Shown one piece after another: positions 8,051 through 17,265 of a stretch of 64,000 nucleotides of DNA (position 1 is its first letter; each line of letters opens with the position of its first letter). The notes beneath the pieces are model-generated. The model made no database searches. It was not told the origin of the DNA and saw nothing but the letters and a program-made list of their open reading frames with translations. The position numbers were made by a program, and so were the translations under genes. The stretch is taken from positions 1,488,001 to 1,552,000 of the forward strand of contig NZ_AP024238.1 of NCBI RefSeq assembly GCF_019973615.1, read 5' to 3'. The stretch comes from Rhodoferax lithotrophicus (lineage in GTDB: Bacteria; Pseudomonadota; Gammaproteobacteria; Burkholderiales; Burkholderiaceae_C).

Positions 8051-9496
8051 TCAGTACTTCTTGGCTCCGGCTACCACCTCGTGGTAGTACCACTCTCGGA
8101 CCAACTTTTCGAACTCAGCCATCTCATCGCCCCCATGCTTCGCGCGAGCCGCCTCACCTGCGTCCAGCGCGGCCAGAAGCGTGGGCTGCTGAAGCTTCTT
8201 GAGCCCGTTGATGAAACGAGTCCTGGCCCGAAAAATCGTTCGCACGACATCCGGCGGTGACGGGTCTCGGAGCCCCTCATCAACCTCGCCATCCAGGCTT
8301 CCTTTGCCCTTCTTGCCGTTCTTCGGTTCTTTGTCCTCCAGGTACTCCAACTTGCCCCAGTCAACCTTATCCTCCTTCGGCTCTTCCGGTTCCTTCCACT
8401 CCCCTGCAGGCGACTCTCGAGTTTGTGCGGCGGGCATCGACTCCTTCGGTACGGCCGGAGGCTTTGATGCCTCCTTCATGACACGGTCGAACAGCTCAGG
8501 ATATTCATTTGGCCGACCCACCTCTCCGACGGTCTCCAGAACCCGCCAGACTTCCGTGGGGATGGCGTCCAGTTCCTCCTTAGTCACCTCCAACGCAACG
8601 AGTTTGGTCAGCAGCTCTGGTGTCAGGAGGGGAAGAGCCAGCTCAACGTTGACGTAGCCAGACAAGCCACGGCCCTCCAGGATGCGTTTCACAGCCTTCT
8701 GGAAATCGTTGCTCGACAGGTTGTACTTCTGGCGAAACTCCTGCTTGACGGCATCAAAGGCTGACGACTTCGCCCAGGTGCTTCTTGGCGGCAACGCCTT
8801 TGCGAGCTCAACAAGCTTCTCCCGCGAGAGCTTCGACGTGAATGAGCCCTGCTGGTACTCATAGACAAGCCCGCCCACGTAGTTGTCGAAGTCCTCGGTG
8901 GCAGAGAACAGTCGCTTGAGGCCTACCTCCAATGTGCCGAGGTTGATATGGGAAACCTCCTGTAGGTGGAGCTCTTTCTCGCTCGACCGCCGATATCTGA
9001 AAGTCTGCCCTTGGCTGTCGAAGGCATCCAGCTCTCTGACGGCACCCTCAATGGGGTCCAGGCGCTCGCGTAGCGTCGAATCGGTCTTGTCGCAGACCCT
9101 GAATAGCTCATCGAGCAGTGGGGCCAGCTTGTGGTCCCTCAGCACAGTTCTGTTTACATCAATGTCGCGAACCTCAGCCAAGCGAGCAATTTGGCGTTTC
9201 AGGAAGAGCTCAATGTGGTGCCGAGCGCTGAAACAAATGGGATAGACCAGCGCATCCATGTAGGCGCCGACGTCACCATCGTCCACGAGGTCCTCGAAAG
9301 AGCCTACTGGTTCCTTTGGACGTGGGGGCTCGATGGCTGTGCGAAGCAGCGCCATCGCAGCCTGGGCGAAGCCGAGCACATAGGCGTGGTCGCCCAATTG
9401 GCCGCCATTCGTACCGACGCATGCGTTCAAGAACGGGTTGGGTCCGTCGCTAAAGAGAGGCTCGTGAGCTGTCGGCGAAGTCTCGGATTCTGTCAT
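8051..9496 (-). CDS. HEPN-like domain protein, first gene of the pair
   Basis: 481-aa protein. Residues 80-130 carry a pattern common in HEPN-type proteins: YPICFSARHHIELFLK (R92, H93, H94), then RDHKLAPLLDELF, and DSQGQTFRYRR at about 160-170. The middle (200-330) is helical. Residues about 340-400 are acidic, Pro/Lys-rich and probably disordered, and the C-terminal 60 residues are helical (VVRTIFRARTRFINGLKKLQ). HEPN proteins are often RNases or toxin/antitoxin partners, but whether R/H here are catalytic is unknown. Immediately upstream of the nuclease gene on the same strand. No signal peptide or membrane segment. Confidence 0.55.
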   Translation of the reverse strand: MTESETSPTAHEPLFSDGPNPFLNACVGTNGGQLGDHAYVLGFAQAAMALLRTAIEPPRPKEPVGSFEDLVDDGDVGAYMDALVYPICFSARHHIELFLKRQIARLAEVRDIDVNRTVLRDHKLAPLLDELFRVCDKTDSTLRERLDPIEGAVRELDAFDSQGQTFRYRRSSEKELHLQEVSHINLGTLEVGLKRLFSATEDFDNYVGGLVYEYQQGSFTSKLSREKLVELAKALPPRSTWAKSSAFDAVKQEFRQKYNLSSNDFQKAVKRILEGRGLSGYVNVELALPLLTPELLTKLVALEVTKEELDAIPTEVWRVLETVGEVGRPNEYPELFDRVMKEASKPPAVPKESMPAAQTRESPAGEWKEPEEPKEDKVDWGKLEYLEDKEPKNGKKGKGSLDGEVDEGLRDPSPPDVVRTIFRARTRFINGLKKLQQPTLLAALDAGEAARAKHGGDEMAEFEKLVREWYYHEVVAGAKKY

Positions 9497-9616
9497 CGGT
9501 TTCGAGCAAAGTTATGGAGTTTAAGTTCCAACCAGAATGCAACACTTCACTAGGCGCACTGGTCTTGATCAAATACGCCAACCGCCGGAGCTGAAGATTG
9601 AGGAGCATCGTCGGGC

Positions 9617-10096
9617 TCACCGAGCAGCACTGAGACTTTCAAGTCGTTTGCGGATGTCTTCCCGAGTCACACAGGCAATTTTCGTTAATTCAGCTTGACT
9701 CAGGTGTCCCGCAATGCCTTCTGACCTCATCGCCTCCCAGAGCGGACCATCCTCACCAACATAAGCACTTAGGCATTGCGACAGCTCAACTAGCTCAGCT
9801 TCAACTTTGGTGCGGCTTGGCGTACGCCAAGATGGCACGATGCGCCCGACTCCCCAGACTTCACCACTTCCTCTGCGCTCGGATAATCGAATGCGAAATC
9901 CAGAAAAATAGAATCGACTCGAACGCAATGAAAGCGATTTCAACCATTTCGTCCGTATTGAAAGAGAGACGGTCGTTGATGACAACAACTCAAATTCATC
10001 CGACTCTAGTGCCGAAAGAATGAATGGATTCCAGCGGTCCATATCAGGTGCGAATACATAGCCTGAAGCCGTTGGATATATCAAAAATTCGTTCAC
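9617..10096 (-). CDS. 159-aa unknown protein coupled to a GTPase
   Basis: Unrecognised protein. It starts with GTG at 10096, which overlaps the stop of the GTPase gene in a GTGA arrangement typical of translational coupling, so it should be made together with the GTPase. Visible: MNEFLIYPTASGYVFAPD at the start and a helical C-terminal part (LSQAELTKIACVTREDIRKR) that could be a small helix-turn-helix or a docking helix. No catalytic motif or membrane segment. A role as the GTPase's partner or effector is inferred only from the overlap. Confidence 0.6.
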   Translation of the reverse strand: MNEFLIYPTASGYVFAPDMDRWNPFILSALESDEFELLSSTTVSLSIRTKWLKSLSLRSSRFYFSGFRIRLSERRGSGEVWGVGRIVPSWRTPSRTKVEAELVELSQCLSAYVGEDGPLWEAMRSEGIAGHLSQAELTKIACVTREDIRKRLESLSAAR

Positions 10097-10869
10097 TTTT
10101 TGCCAAAGAGGTCGACCACGCCAGCAAAAACCAACAATTCACTTTCACGATCTTCCGTGAGTGACATTTTGTATGTGCAAATAGGGACAGGAAGCAACGA
10201 GGCCAAGTCGGAGAGAAAATTTTTGTAGTCCGTCAATTCAGGTTCAGGAGCGTCAGCCGCAAACTTGTCGACCTTGTTCATGACAAAAAGGATGCCGGCC
10301 AAATTATTGGTATTGAAAGTGACCCACGTCCTCACTCTCTCCCATTTAGTCGGTCCCAACTTGAGTGCAGACAAAAACTCCCCCAGTTTCTTCGTGTGCT
10401 CCGCAGCTGGCCTATCGTCAACAAGCACAACGAGCACTCTCGGTGATGCCTTAAAATAAGCTCTAGCCCATTCCATCGGCAAGTCACCTGGTACATCAAT
10501 TCCGCGATAGAACTCCGTACCTTTACAGCGTTTAAGTAAGTCGTCACGTAAGCGACGACTGTCCATGGAAGTACTATGCGTTCGGTTAAATTCCAAGAAT
10601 AAGTTTGGGTTGTTGTTGGCGAACTTTGTCAAAAAAGTAGTCTTTCCGACGTTAGCGATCCCGATTGGCAACACGCCATTGCTGATCTTTTGACGCCACG
10701 AACGAAACGCCGAAAGGGCTTCTTCAGTTGCTTCCTCTTCAACGCGGTCACGCAGTTTCTTGCCTGAGCCAGTAAAGAATCCCTTTGCGCTTGTACCTTT
10801 GCCGTCAAACGACTTGCCATTCCCGGTCCTCTCCGCCTTGGGCGCAGAGCCTCCTTGCTGCGAATCCAT
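10093..10869 (-). CDS. P-loop GTPase of an accessory two-gene module
   Basis: 258-aa cytoplasmic GTPase. The first 45 residues are Gly/Ser/Lys-rich and probably disordered. Seen: G1 GIANVGKT at 70-77, G3 DVPG at 125-128 and G4 NKVD at 198-201, all in proper order and spacing for a small GTPase. It is not one of the housekeeping translation or ribosome GTPases (Era, Der, Obg, HflX), since it lacks their accessory domains. It leads a two-gene transcript with the 159-aa protein and sits among defence-type genes, so it is a candidate sensor or switch in phage defence. Substrate and partner are unknown. Confidence 0.7.
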   Translation of the reverse strand: MDSQQGGSAPKAERTGNGKSFDGKGTSAKGFFTGSGKKLRDRVEEEATEEALSAFRSWRQKISNGVLPIGIANVGKTTFLTKFANNNPNLFLEFNRTHSTSMDSRRLRDDLLKRCKGTEFYRGIDVPGDLPMEWARAYFKASPRVLVVLVDDRPAAEHTKKLGEFLSALKLGPTKWERVRTWVTFNTNNLAGILFVMNKVDKFAADAPEPELTDYKNFLSDLASLLPVPICTYKMSLTEDRESELLVFAGVVDLFGKK

Positions 10870-11357
10870 AGTATCTCCAAACAGCTAGCCTATCGCTTCA
10901 TATGAATGATAGCAGCGAGCAACTTGACTGCTCACCCGAAAGGGGTCTCTCGCGAGGTGCCTGCATATTCCGGGCAATTTAGCCAGCCAATCCGATTCAA
11001 AAAAGCCACCAGTGAGTTCTCGCACCACCGAAAACGTAGGGTGGCAACAGGCTGGGTGCCGACATCTAGTTTTGGTGGTTCGATGATCGTCGACACCGGT
11101 ACCGGTCATTCAGCGCTCCGCGGGCTGAGTGACCGTTGCACACCCAGTCGGCAGCTTCGTCCATGCAACGCTTGAGGTCCTCGAGCGCGGGCTTGGCGAA
11201 GCGCGCGACACATACCGAGTTCGACGAGTAAACTCCGACTGTGGCTTGCGTCTAAGAGTCCAAGGCGTTTTCCTGACGCCCAGGTAATAGGCGATATTTA
11301 GCAGCGCTTTAGCTGTTGAGGTTCAAGGTTGCCTTGGTCTTAAGGTGCAGGCCACAC
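10870..11357. other. intergenic stretch without a recognised gene
   Basis: About 490 bases upstream of the GTPase gene and downstream of the DUF4365-like gene. It should contain the GTPase promoter. An ACCGGTACCGGT sequence at 11095-11106 was judged chance. No transposase or tRNA trace was seen. Confidence 0.4.
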
Positions 11358-12485
11358 CTATGGACTCTTTTTCCGCCGCGCGACCTCGTAGACTGAGTAG
11401 AAGATAACCGTCTCGCGCACGAACTTGCCTTTCTCGAAAAGCTTGGTGCGTTCCAGGATCACCCTGACCACTGCCTCGTGCCGCTCGTAAAAAACTACCC
11501 GTGCGGTCAGTGTGTCGAAGCCGCGATGCAGTTCCTGCCCGTTACAAGGTGTCATCGGAGGCATTGGTGAGACAGGGCGTGCCGTCACAGGCTTTACGCC
11601 GCTGTTCGTAAGCAGGATGCGAGCGACTGCTGGCAGTAGCTGAATCGACTGTTGCTTTGTGCGTGCCGGTCGCTCCATCCGAGTGATGTGCTCCCAGCCG
11701 CGCCAAGTGATTGTTGCTTGCAGCAAAGCCGTGTCTGCCTCTGATGCATTCTTCAGATCCTTAAAGTAGTTTCTCGCCACAACCCGCATGGGCGTAGAGC
11801 CCATGTAGTCGGGCTGTTCCTCGTCATTGAACGCCTTCTCCGAATCGTTGAGCTGGATGACGGGCAGCTTTCGAAACTCAGCCCAACGCCAGCAGAGATT
11901 GAAAAAGCTGCTCTTGGTACCAGCATCGAACCTGTTCTTGAACCTGAAAAGAACCTTGTTCGATTGAAATGAATCAGGCCGCTTCAGGTCAGTCCAGTAT
12001 GCGATGGGGTCCTCGCTAGCGGCGACGGGTACGCCCGCAGTGGCGTCCGCTTTTGCTTTCGCGCGAATGAGTCTTCGAGGGATGACGTTGATCATCACAG
12101 CGGGGCCGGGGTATGCCGCCCACTTGGAGCGCCAGTCGCTCAGCTTGTCCGCATCGAACGGAATGCTGTAGTCCTTGTCTGGAACACCGTCGACATAGCC
12201 AGTCTTGATCTGCGCGAATATCAGATCGCCTGTCGGGCCGGCGTATGACGCAAGTCCAGGTCGACGCTTGAGGAGAATGATGGCGTCGACGCCATCGTCA
12301 TTGCTCGCAGAAATCACTTCGACTCCGCAGCCCCAGAGTCCTTCCACGATCCACGAGATCCAGGCGGCCCCCTCTTGGCCTTGACGGTTGGTATCAACGC
12401 GGTTTGCAAGCTGGCTGACCGTGTGGCGCTTCTTCTTGGCAGCGGCCGGAGGAGAAGCTGGGCTTGAGGCTGCGATGGTAGTCAT
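11358..12485 (-). CDS. DUF4365-like PD-(D/E)XK nuclease, stand-alone
   Basis: 375-aa protein. After a low-complexity Ala/Pro/Lys leader (1-25), residues 33-96 carry a nuclease pattern: E38 in GQEGAAWISW, DDGVD at 63-67 and IFAQIKTG at 89-96 (QxK in place of ExK). This is the layout of DUF4365-type restriction-like nucleases. The C-terminal half, with WRGWEHITRMERPARTKQQS near 255-275, is unrecognised and may bind nucleic acid or a partner. It has its own intergenic space on both sides, so it is likely a single-gene module. Possible roles are host defence or mobile-element interference; the exact role is not known. Confidence 0.6.
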   Translation of the reverse strand: MTTIAASSPASPPAAAKKKRHTVSQLANRVDTNRQGQEGAAWISWIVEGLWGCGVEVISASNDDGVDAIILLKRRPGLASYAGPTGDLIFAQIKTGYVDGVPDKDYSIPFDADKLSDWRSKWAAYPGPAVMINVIPRRLIRAKAKADATAGVPVAASEDPIAYWTDLKRPDSFQSNKVLFRFKNRFDAGTKSSFFNLCWRWAEFRKLPVIQLNDSEKAFNDEEQPDYMGSTPMRVVARNYFKDLKNASEADTALLQATITWRGWEHITRMERPARTKQQSIQLLPAVARILLTNSGVKPVTARPVSPMPPMTPCNGQELHRGFDTLTARVVFYERHEAVVRVILERTKLFEKGKFVRETVIFYSVYEVARRKKSP

Positions 12486-13004
12486 AGACGGTGGAGCAAG
12501 AGAAGTCCGGTGAAGGTTATCACGCTTCAGCTCATTGCTAAGGCGGCCCCTGCAGAAGTGGAGGCAGTGGAGCGGGACAGCTGGTGAAGACCGGCCTGTC
12601 GTTCTCCCTGAAAATGGACTGCCGGCGACCGTTCAGTCATGGTCGGCTGATTTCCGGCGGTCCATCAAGGCAACGGCCGACCGTAAGAATGATTGCGGCA
12701 TCAACCGCTGCAATTTTGACTGCCGTAAGTATGGTTGCCGCATGCCATTTGCAGGGATAGGGCTGCACACACTAATTCACCAAAGAACCAGAACCACGGC
12801 TGCAAAACAGCATTTGGCCAATGCCTGCCGCTGGTCATGAACCGATGTCAGTCACCGTAACAACCTAGATGGCCCTTTGATCACATACCCAAATGTTGAA
12901 CAGTGAACCATGCGACAAACAGATCGCCGAGTACCCGTCACCGTCGACCGATCCCGGCGACACCATCTTTGCCGGAGCGGTATCACCCCCATCAATAACG
13001 GGAT
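12486..13004. other. intergenic stretch with short imperfect direct repeats
   Basis: About 520 bases without a supported gene. Two similar segments, near 12679 ('ccgtaagaatgattgcggca') and near 12723 ('ccgtaagtatggttgccgca'), lie about 44 bases apart. The stretch should hold the promoter of the DUF4365-like gene. Confidence 0.4.
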
Positions 13005-14048
13005 CTAGATCGGCATCGTGGGGCGCTTGCCCAGTCCCTTGATAAACACAGCAGGTTGCGTTTCACCCGGGGGAACTCCAATCCCAATATCTACGCGCGG
13101 CGCCCACATTGATCCGTTCAGATTGAGCGGCGCGGTAGTCTTGTCCAGCAGATCAACACTGCTGCCGATCACGTAATGATAGCAGTCGGAGGCTACTGCG
13201 GTATTGAACCGCTCGACCTGCTCTGGCTTTACGTCGGCATGCCGCATGCGGCGCTCGTCCCCATTCATGACCAGCGCCGCAGTGCGTGATAGGGGGAAGA
13301 GAACGTGCGTGTGAAACGATCCATAGCCAAGTGGCAAGTGTTCCATGTCGGACAGGGGTGACAGAACGACCGGGGAATCGGATGTTATGTAATTTAACCC
13401 ACTGGGCGCGTGAACGATGGTCCAGTCTCTTTCGAAGTGCGTCCGGGCCAAGGTATGCCATGTCTTGAGCGCAATTGCCCGCGCCGCTACGTCGGGAACA
13501 TTGATGCGAAAGTGGTTACCGCGGACCATTTCAAATAGCTTTTCTGCGAGTCTTCGTAGCTCAGTTTCCGGCGTGTCGGCAGGCTTTGACTCCTTGATCA
13601 GGTTGTACGCAACGGCTTCACTCGAAACGATGAGAGTCAACCTCGCATGCTCGACCTTTTCGCGAACGCTAATTGACTCTGCAAGTGCCGCTGGTGTTCG
13701 AATCGCGTGCATTGCGACGAACAATGCCAAATACTCCCGATCCTCAAAGCTGAGTGGAGATCTACAAACTGCAGATTTCAATGCAGTCCCGGCGCGACTC
13801 TCCACGATTCCAAACAAAGCTTCGATTTCGAATCGCTGCCGATCGCTTTCGTCAATGAATGTGTAGAAGTGCTCTAGGGCGGCCACTTTCTTTGGCGTCA
13901 GCGAACTCACGAAGCCATTGGCTCGGTCGTACACAGCCACGCGCCGGTTCGCGGCGAAACCCTTTAAGTAGAACTTTGACACGTAGTGCTGCTGCACCGG
14001 GCCATCGAGCAATGCCCCCCGCTCTGTAAGTCGATCGAATGCGTCCAT
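13005..14048 (-). CDS. DUF4238 family protein
   Basis: 347-aa protein with the DUF4238 signature at its N-terminus: QHYVSKFYLKGFA at about 19-31, where the family has H-[FY]-[VI]-x-[KR]-x-[YL]-L-x-x-F. Also seen: ITSDSPVVLSP and FPLSRTAALVMNGD in the second half, typical of the same family. Biochemical activity is unknown. DUF4238 genes are frequent in genomic islands, which fits the setting. It is separated on both sides by non-coding DNA, so a single-gene module. No signal peptide or membrane segment. Confidence 0.75.
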   Translation of the reverse strand: MDAFDRLTERGALLDGPVQQHYVSKFYLKGFAANRRVAVYDRANGFVSSLTPKKVAALEHFYTFIDESDRQRFEIEALFGIVESRAGTALKSAVCRSPLSFEDREYLALFVAMHAIRTPAALAESISVREKVEHARLTLIVSSEAVAYNLIKESKPADTPETELRRLAEKLFEMVRGNHFRINVPDVAARAIALKTWHTLARTHFERDWTIVHAPSGLNYITSDSPVVLSPLSDMEHLPLGYGSFHTHVLFPLSRTAALVMNGDERRMRHADVKPEQVERFNTAVASDCYHYVIGSSVDLLDKTTAPLNLNGSMWAPRVDIGIGVPPGETQPAVFIKGLGKRPTMPI

Positions 14049-14356
14049 ACCTGGATTTTTAACAGCATCAGGTGGCCTATGCAGGGCGAAGGGAGGCGCG
14101 CAGCATTAGCCCCTGCGTGATGATGTAGAGCTCTCCATAGCAGCCATTCGCCAATTACCGCAGATGGCCCGAACCGGGTGCTCATGTATTGCAGGTGACT
14201 GACAGCTACGCTGCTTACCTGACTTACAAAAGTACCGAGTGAATGACTGGCATGGGTCTTTACATGACCACCAGGGCCAAAAACTCAATGACCGGAACCG
14301 CTGCAAAGCGGGTATTGGTTTCTCGGCGCGACAAGCCGCCACAGCGCGGCCTTCAT
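14049..14356. other. right border of the accessory island
   Basis: About 310 bases between the DUF4238 gene and the core YgjP gene. Contains 'atgtagagctctccatagc' at 14123-14141, whose exact reverse complement occurs at 26304-26322 inside a palindrome beside the Wadjet-like operon. No gene was recognised. Confidence 0.45.
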
Positions 14357-14905
14357 TCAAACCCCCGCCACTTCCCACAACCTCGCCCCGGCCGTTTCCA
14401 GGTGCGTCAAATACAACCGCACCTCAAACTCCAGTTGGTGGTAGCGCGGCTCCATGTGGGTGCAGAGTTTGTAAAACGCCTTGTCGTGGTCGTGCTCTTT
14501 GATATGGGCCAGTTCGTGCACGGTGATCATGCGCAAAAACTCATCCGGCACGGTTTTGAACAGGGTGGCGACGCGGATTTCGCGTTTGGCTTTGAGTTTG
14601 TTGCCCTGCACGCGCGACACCGTGGTGTGGGTGCCCAGGGCGTTTTTGACGACGTGCAACTTGGCATCAAACATGACCTTGTTGAGCGGTTCGGCGCTGC
14701 GCAGGTACTCAGCCTTGAGGGCCTGCACATAGTCAAACAGCGCCCGGTCGGTGCGCACGCTGTGGGCTTGCGGGTATTTCTTCAACAGCCAGTCGGCCAC
14801 ACGGTCTTGGGCCAGCAGGCTTTCGACCTGCGCCAGGGTTTCTGCCGGGTAGCCTTGCAGGTAACGCAGGGTGTTGGCGTGGCTGGGTGGCACTCTGTTA
14901 TTCAT
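14357..14905 (-). CDS. YgjP/DUF45 family metal-dependent protein
   Basis: 182-aa cytoplasmic protein with the M48-like zinc site HELAHIKEHDH (HExxH plus a downstream His) near 131-141, followed by FYKLCTHMEPRYH. This matches the YgjP/DUF45 family, putative metalloproteases or metal-dependent hydrolases of unknown substrate. The ATG at 14905 lies at the edge of a dispersed repeat that separates it from lysS; both genes face the same way. Full length for the family. Confidence 0.85.
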   Translation of the reverse strand: MNNRVPPSHANTLRYLQGYPAETLAQVESLLAQDRVADWLLKKYPQAHSVRTDRALFDYVQALKAEYLRSAEPLNKVMFDAKLHVVKNALGTHTTVSRVQGNKLKAKREIRVATLFKTVPDEFLRMITVHELAHIKEHDHDKAFYKLCTHMEPRYHQLEFEVRLYLTHLETAGARLWEVAGV

Positions 14906-14950
14906 AGCTGCTAGCGCTTGATGGATAAGCGCTAGAGGCCAATTTGGCTT
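14901..14950 (+). repeat. dispersed repeat copy between ygjP-like gene and lysS
   Basis: Reads 'catagctgctagcgcttgat' then 'ggataagcgctagaggcc' and 'aatttggctta'. This is a good match to the consensus. Its left end includes the start codon of the YgjP-type gene and its right end touches the lysS stop codon. Confidence 0.75.
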
Positions 14951-16514
14951 AAGCTTCGCGGCGCAGGGCCGGGAACAGGATCACGTCGCGGATGCTGCTG
15001 CTGTCGGTCAGCAACATCATCAGGCGGTCCAGGCCCACGCCACAGCCGCCGGTGGGGGGCATGCCGTATTCCAGGGCGCGCACAAAGTCATGGTCGTAGA
15101 ACATGGCTTCGTCGTCACCACTGTCTTTGGCCTCTACCTGGGCCATGAAGCGGGCGGCTTGTTCTTCGGCATCGTTCAATTCGCTGAAGCCGTTGCCGAA
15201 CTCGCGCCCGGTGATGTAGAGCTCAAAGCGCTCGGTCACCTCGGGGCGTTTGTCGTTGGCGCGGGCCAGTGGCGAGATTTCGGTCGGGTGCTCCATGATG
15301 AAGGTCGGTTGCCAGAGCTTTTCTTCCACGGTTTCCTCAAAGTACAGCACTTGCAGGCTGGGCAGACTGCGGGTTGAGATGTGGTGTTTGGCCTCGGTGA
15401 TGCCAAGCTTGGGCAACACGGAACGCAGCCAGTCGGCACTGTCTACCTTCAGGCCCGAGCCGTCTTCCAGCATCTGGCCGGCTTCGGTGTATTTGCAGAT
15501 GGCCTCATGGATGGTCAGGCGCTCAAATGGCTGGGACAGGTCGACCGGCTTGCCGGCATAACTGAGCTGCAGGCTGCCGCAGGCGCGTTGGGCGGCATCA
15601 CGGATCAGTGCTTCGGTAAAGGCCATCAAATCCTGGTAGTCCCAGTAGGCGGCGTAGAACTCCATCATGGTGAATTCGGGGTTGTGCCGCACGCTGATGC
15701 CTTCGTTGCGGAAGCTGCGGTTGATCTCGAACACGCGATCAAAGCCGCCCACAATCAGGCGTTTCAGGTACAGCTCGGGCGCAATGCGCAAAAACATTTC
15801 CTGATCCAACGCGTTGTGGTGGGTTTTGAACGGCTTGGCGTTGGCCCCACCCGGAATCGGGTGCAGCATGGGGGTTTCCACTTCCAGAAAGTCGTGCGCC
15901 ACCATGAATTCGCGGATGCCGCTGACCGCCTTGGAGCGGGCGGTAAAGCGCTTGCGGGTGTCTTCGTCGGTGATCAAGTCGACATAACGCTGGCGGTATT
16001 TGAGCTCCTGGTCGGCCATGCCGTGGAACTTGTCGGGCAGGGGGCGCAGGCTTTTGGTCAGCAGGCGGATGCTGCTGGCGTGGATCGACAGCTCGCCGGT
16101 TTTGGTTTTGAACACCGTGCCCTCGGCCGCCACGATGTCGCCCAAATCCCAGTGTTTGAAGGCGTTGTACACCTCTTCACCCACGTCTTCGCGCTTGATG
16201 TAAACCTGAATGCGCCCGCTGCTATCTTGCAGCGTGGCAAAGCTGGCCTTGCCCATCACGCGCTTGAGCATCATGCGGCCAGCCACTTTGGCGGGGGTCG
16301 CTTGCTCAGCCAGGGCCTCGGTGGTTTGGGCTTCATGGGCGGCAAACAGTTTGGCGGCGTGGTTGGCGGGCTTGAAGTCGTTCGGGAAAGCCGGGCCTTT
16401 GCCCTCAACTTGCGCCTGGCGCAGGGCTTTGAGTTTTTCGCGCCGCTCCAGCATCAGCTGGTTTTCGTCTTGTGGGGCAGGGCTGGTGATGGCGGCGTTG
16501 TTGGAGTCTGACAT
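14949..16514 (-). CDS. lysS: lysyl-tRNA synthetase, class II
   Basis: 521-aa enzyme that charges tRNA-Lys. Seen: an N-terminal OB-fold anticodon-binding domain ([20 protein letters not shown]), class II motif 2 ([14 protein letters not shown]) and motif 3 ([11 protein letters not shown]) near the C-terminus. The ATG at 16514 ([11 protein letters not shown]) is chosen over an in-frame start 21 bases upstream because it gives the usual family N-terminus. Housekeeping gene with core-like codon use. Confidence 0.97.
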   Translation of the reverse strand: MSDSNNAAITSPAPQDENQLMLERREKLKALRQAQVEGKGPAFPNDFKPANHAAKLFAAHEAQTTEALAEQATPAKVAGRMMLKRVMGKASFATLQDSSGRIQVYIKREDVGEEVYNAFKHWDLGDIVAAEGTVFKTKTGELSIHASSIRLLTKSLRPLPDKFHGMADQELKYRQRYVDLITDEDTRKRFTARSKAVSGIREFMVAHDFLEVETPMLHPIPGGANAKPFKTHHNALDQEMFLRIAPELYLKRLIVGGFDRVFEINRSFRNEGISVRHNPEFTMMEFYAAYWDYQDLMAFTEALIRDAAQRACGSLQLSYAGKPVDLSQPFERLTIHEAICKYTEAGQMLEDGSGLKVDSADWLRSVLPKLGITEAKHHISTRSLPSLQVLYFEETVEEKLWQPTFIMEHPTEISPLARANDKRPEVTERFELYITGREFGNGFSELNDAEEQAARFMAQVEAKDSGDDEAMFYDHDFVRALEYGMPPTGGCGVGLDRLMMLLTDSSSIRDVILFPALRREA

Positions 16515-16669
16515 GTGGGTCAATCTGTGGGGCAATCAAAGAGGTGGGGCTGCAGGCGCGGGGCGGCTGCGCCAAGTGAACTCGCTATTTTAAATGGGCC
16601 AGCCAGACGGTACGGCCTCGCTATGATGCGAGCTCCATTCTTTTGCTCTTTGACTGAATTGAACTGACC

Positions 16670-17236
16670 ATGCTGTACCAAATTGTTTCCCTGTTGCTTG
16701 AAGTGGTGGTGGGTATCGTCAGCGGCGTGTGCCTGCTGCGGCTGTATATGCAATACCAGCGCATTCCGATGTCGGCCCGCTCGGGCAACCCGCTGGGGCA
16801 CTTTGTGTTTGCCCTGACCGACTGGATTGTGTTGCCGCTGCGCCGGATATTGCCTGCCATTGGTGCGCTCGATACCGCCAGCCTGGTGGCCGCATTTTTG
16901 TTGCAACTGGCTGAATTTGGCGTGTTGTGGTTGCTGGCCGGTGGGGCAGGGGGTTTGTTTGCCGTGCCGATTCTGGCGGCTTTTGGCCTGGCGCGCATGG
17001 CTATTTCGGGTATGAGTGGCGCGGTGATTGTCTACGCCGTGTTGTCTTGGGTGCAAACCCGCTCGGTCATGGCCGATGTGATTGAGCGCTTGGTGGCCCC
17101 GCTGCTGATGCCGATTCGCCGTGTGCTGCCGCTGGTGGGTGGGGTGGATTTGTCCCCGCTGGCGTTGCTGGTTATTCTGCAAATTGCCGCCATTGTGCTG
17201 GGCCATTTGCAGGCATCGGTGTTGATGGCGTTCTGA
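16670..17236 (+). CDS. YggT family integral membrane protein
   Basis: 188-aa inner-membrane protein with two YggT units, each having paired hydrophobic helices and a conserved basic proline stretch: LTDWIVLPLRRILPAIG in the first half and ERLVAPLLMPIRRVLPLVGG in the second. The family is linked to osmotic tolerance and, in some bacteria, to cell division or to genes next to proC. Divergent from lysS. Nothing unusual. Confidence 0.92.
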   Translation: MLYQIVSLLLEVVVGIVSGVCLLRLYMQYQRIPMSARSGNPLGHFVFALTDWIVLPLRRILPAIGALDTASLVAAFLLQLAEFGVLWLLAGGAGGLFAVPILAAFGLARMAISGMSGAVIVYAVLSWVQTRSVMADVIERLVAPLLMPIRRVLPLVGGVDLSPLALLVILQIAAIVLGHLQASVLMAF

Positions 17237-17265
17237 GGTTTTTGTGCTGTGACTTGCATCTATAG

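Noticed and set aside
11095..11106. ACCGGTACCGGT palindrome
   Set aside because: Short and GC-rich; expected by chance and not tied to any promoter.
15381..16511. 376-codon frame opposite lysS
   Set aside because: Pure antisense shadow of a high-GC gene; composition and lack of family features rule it out.
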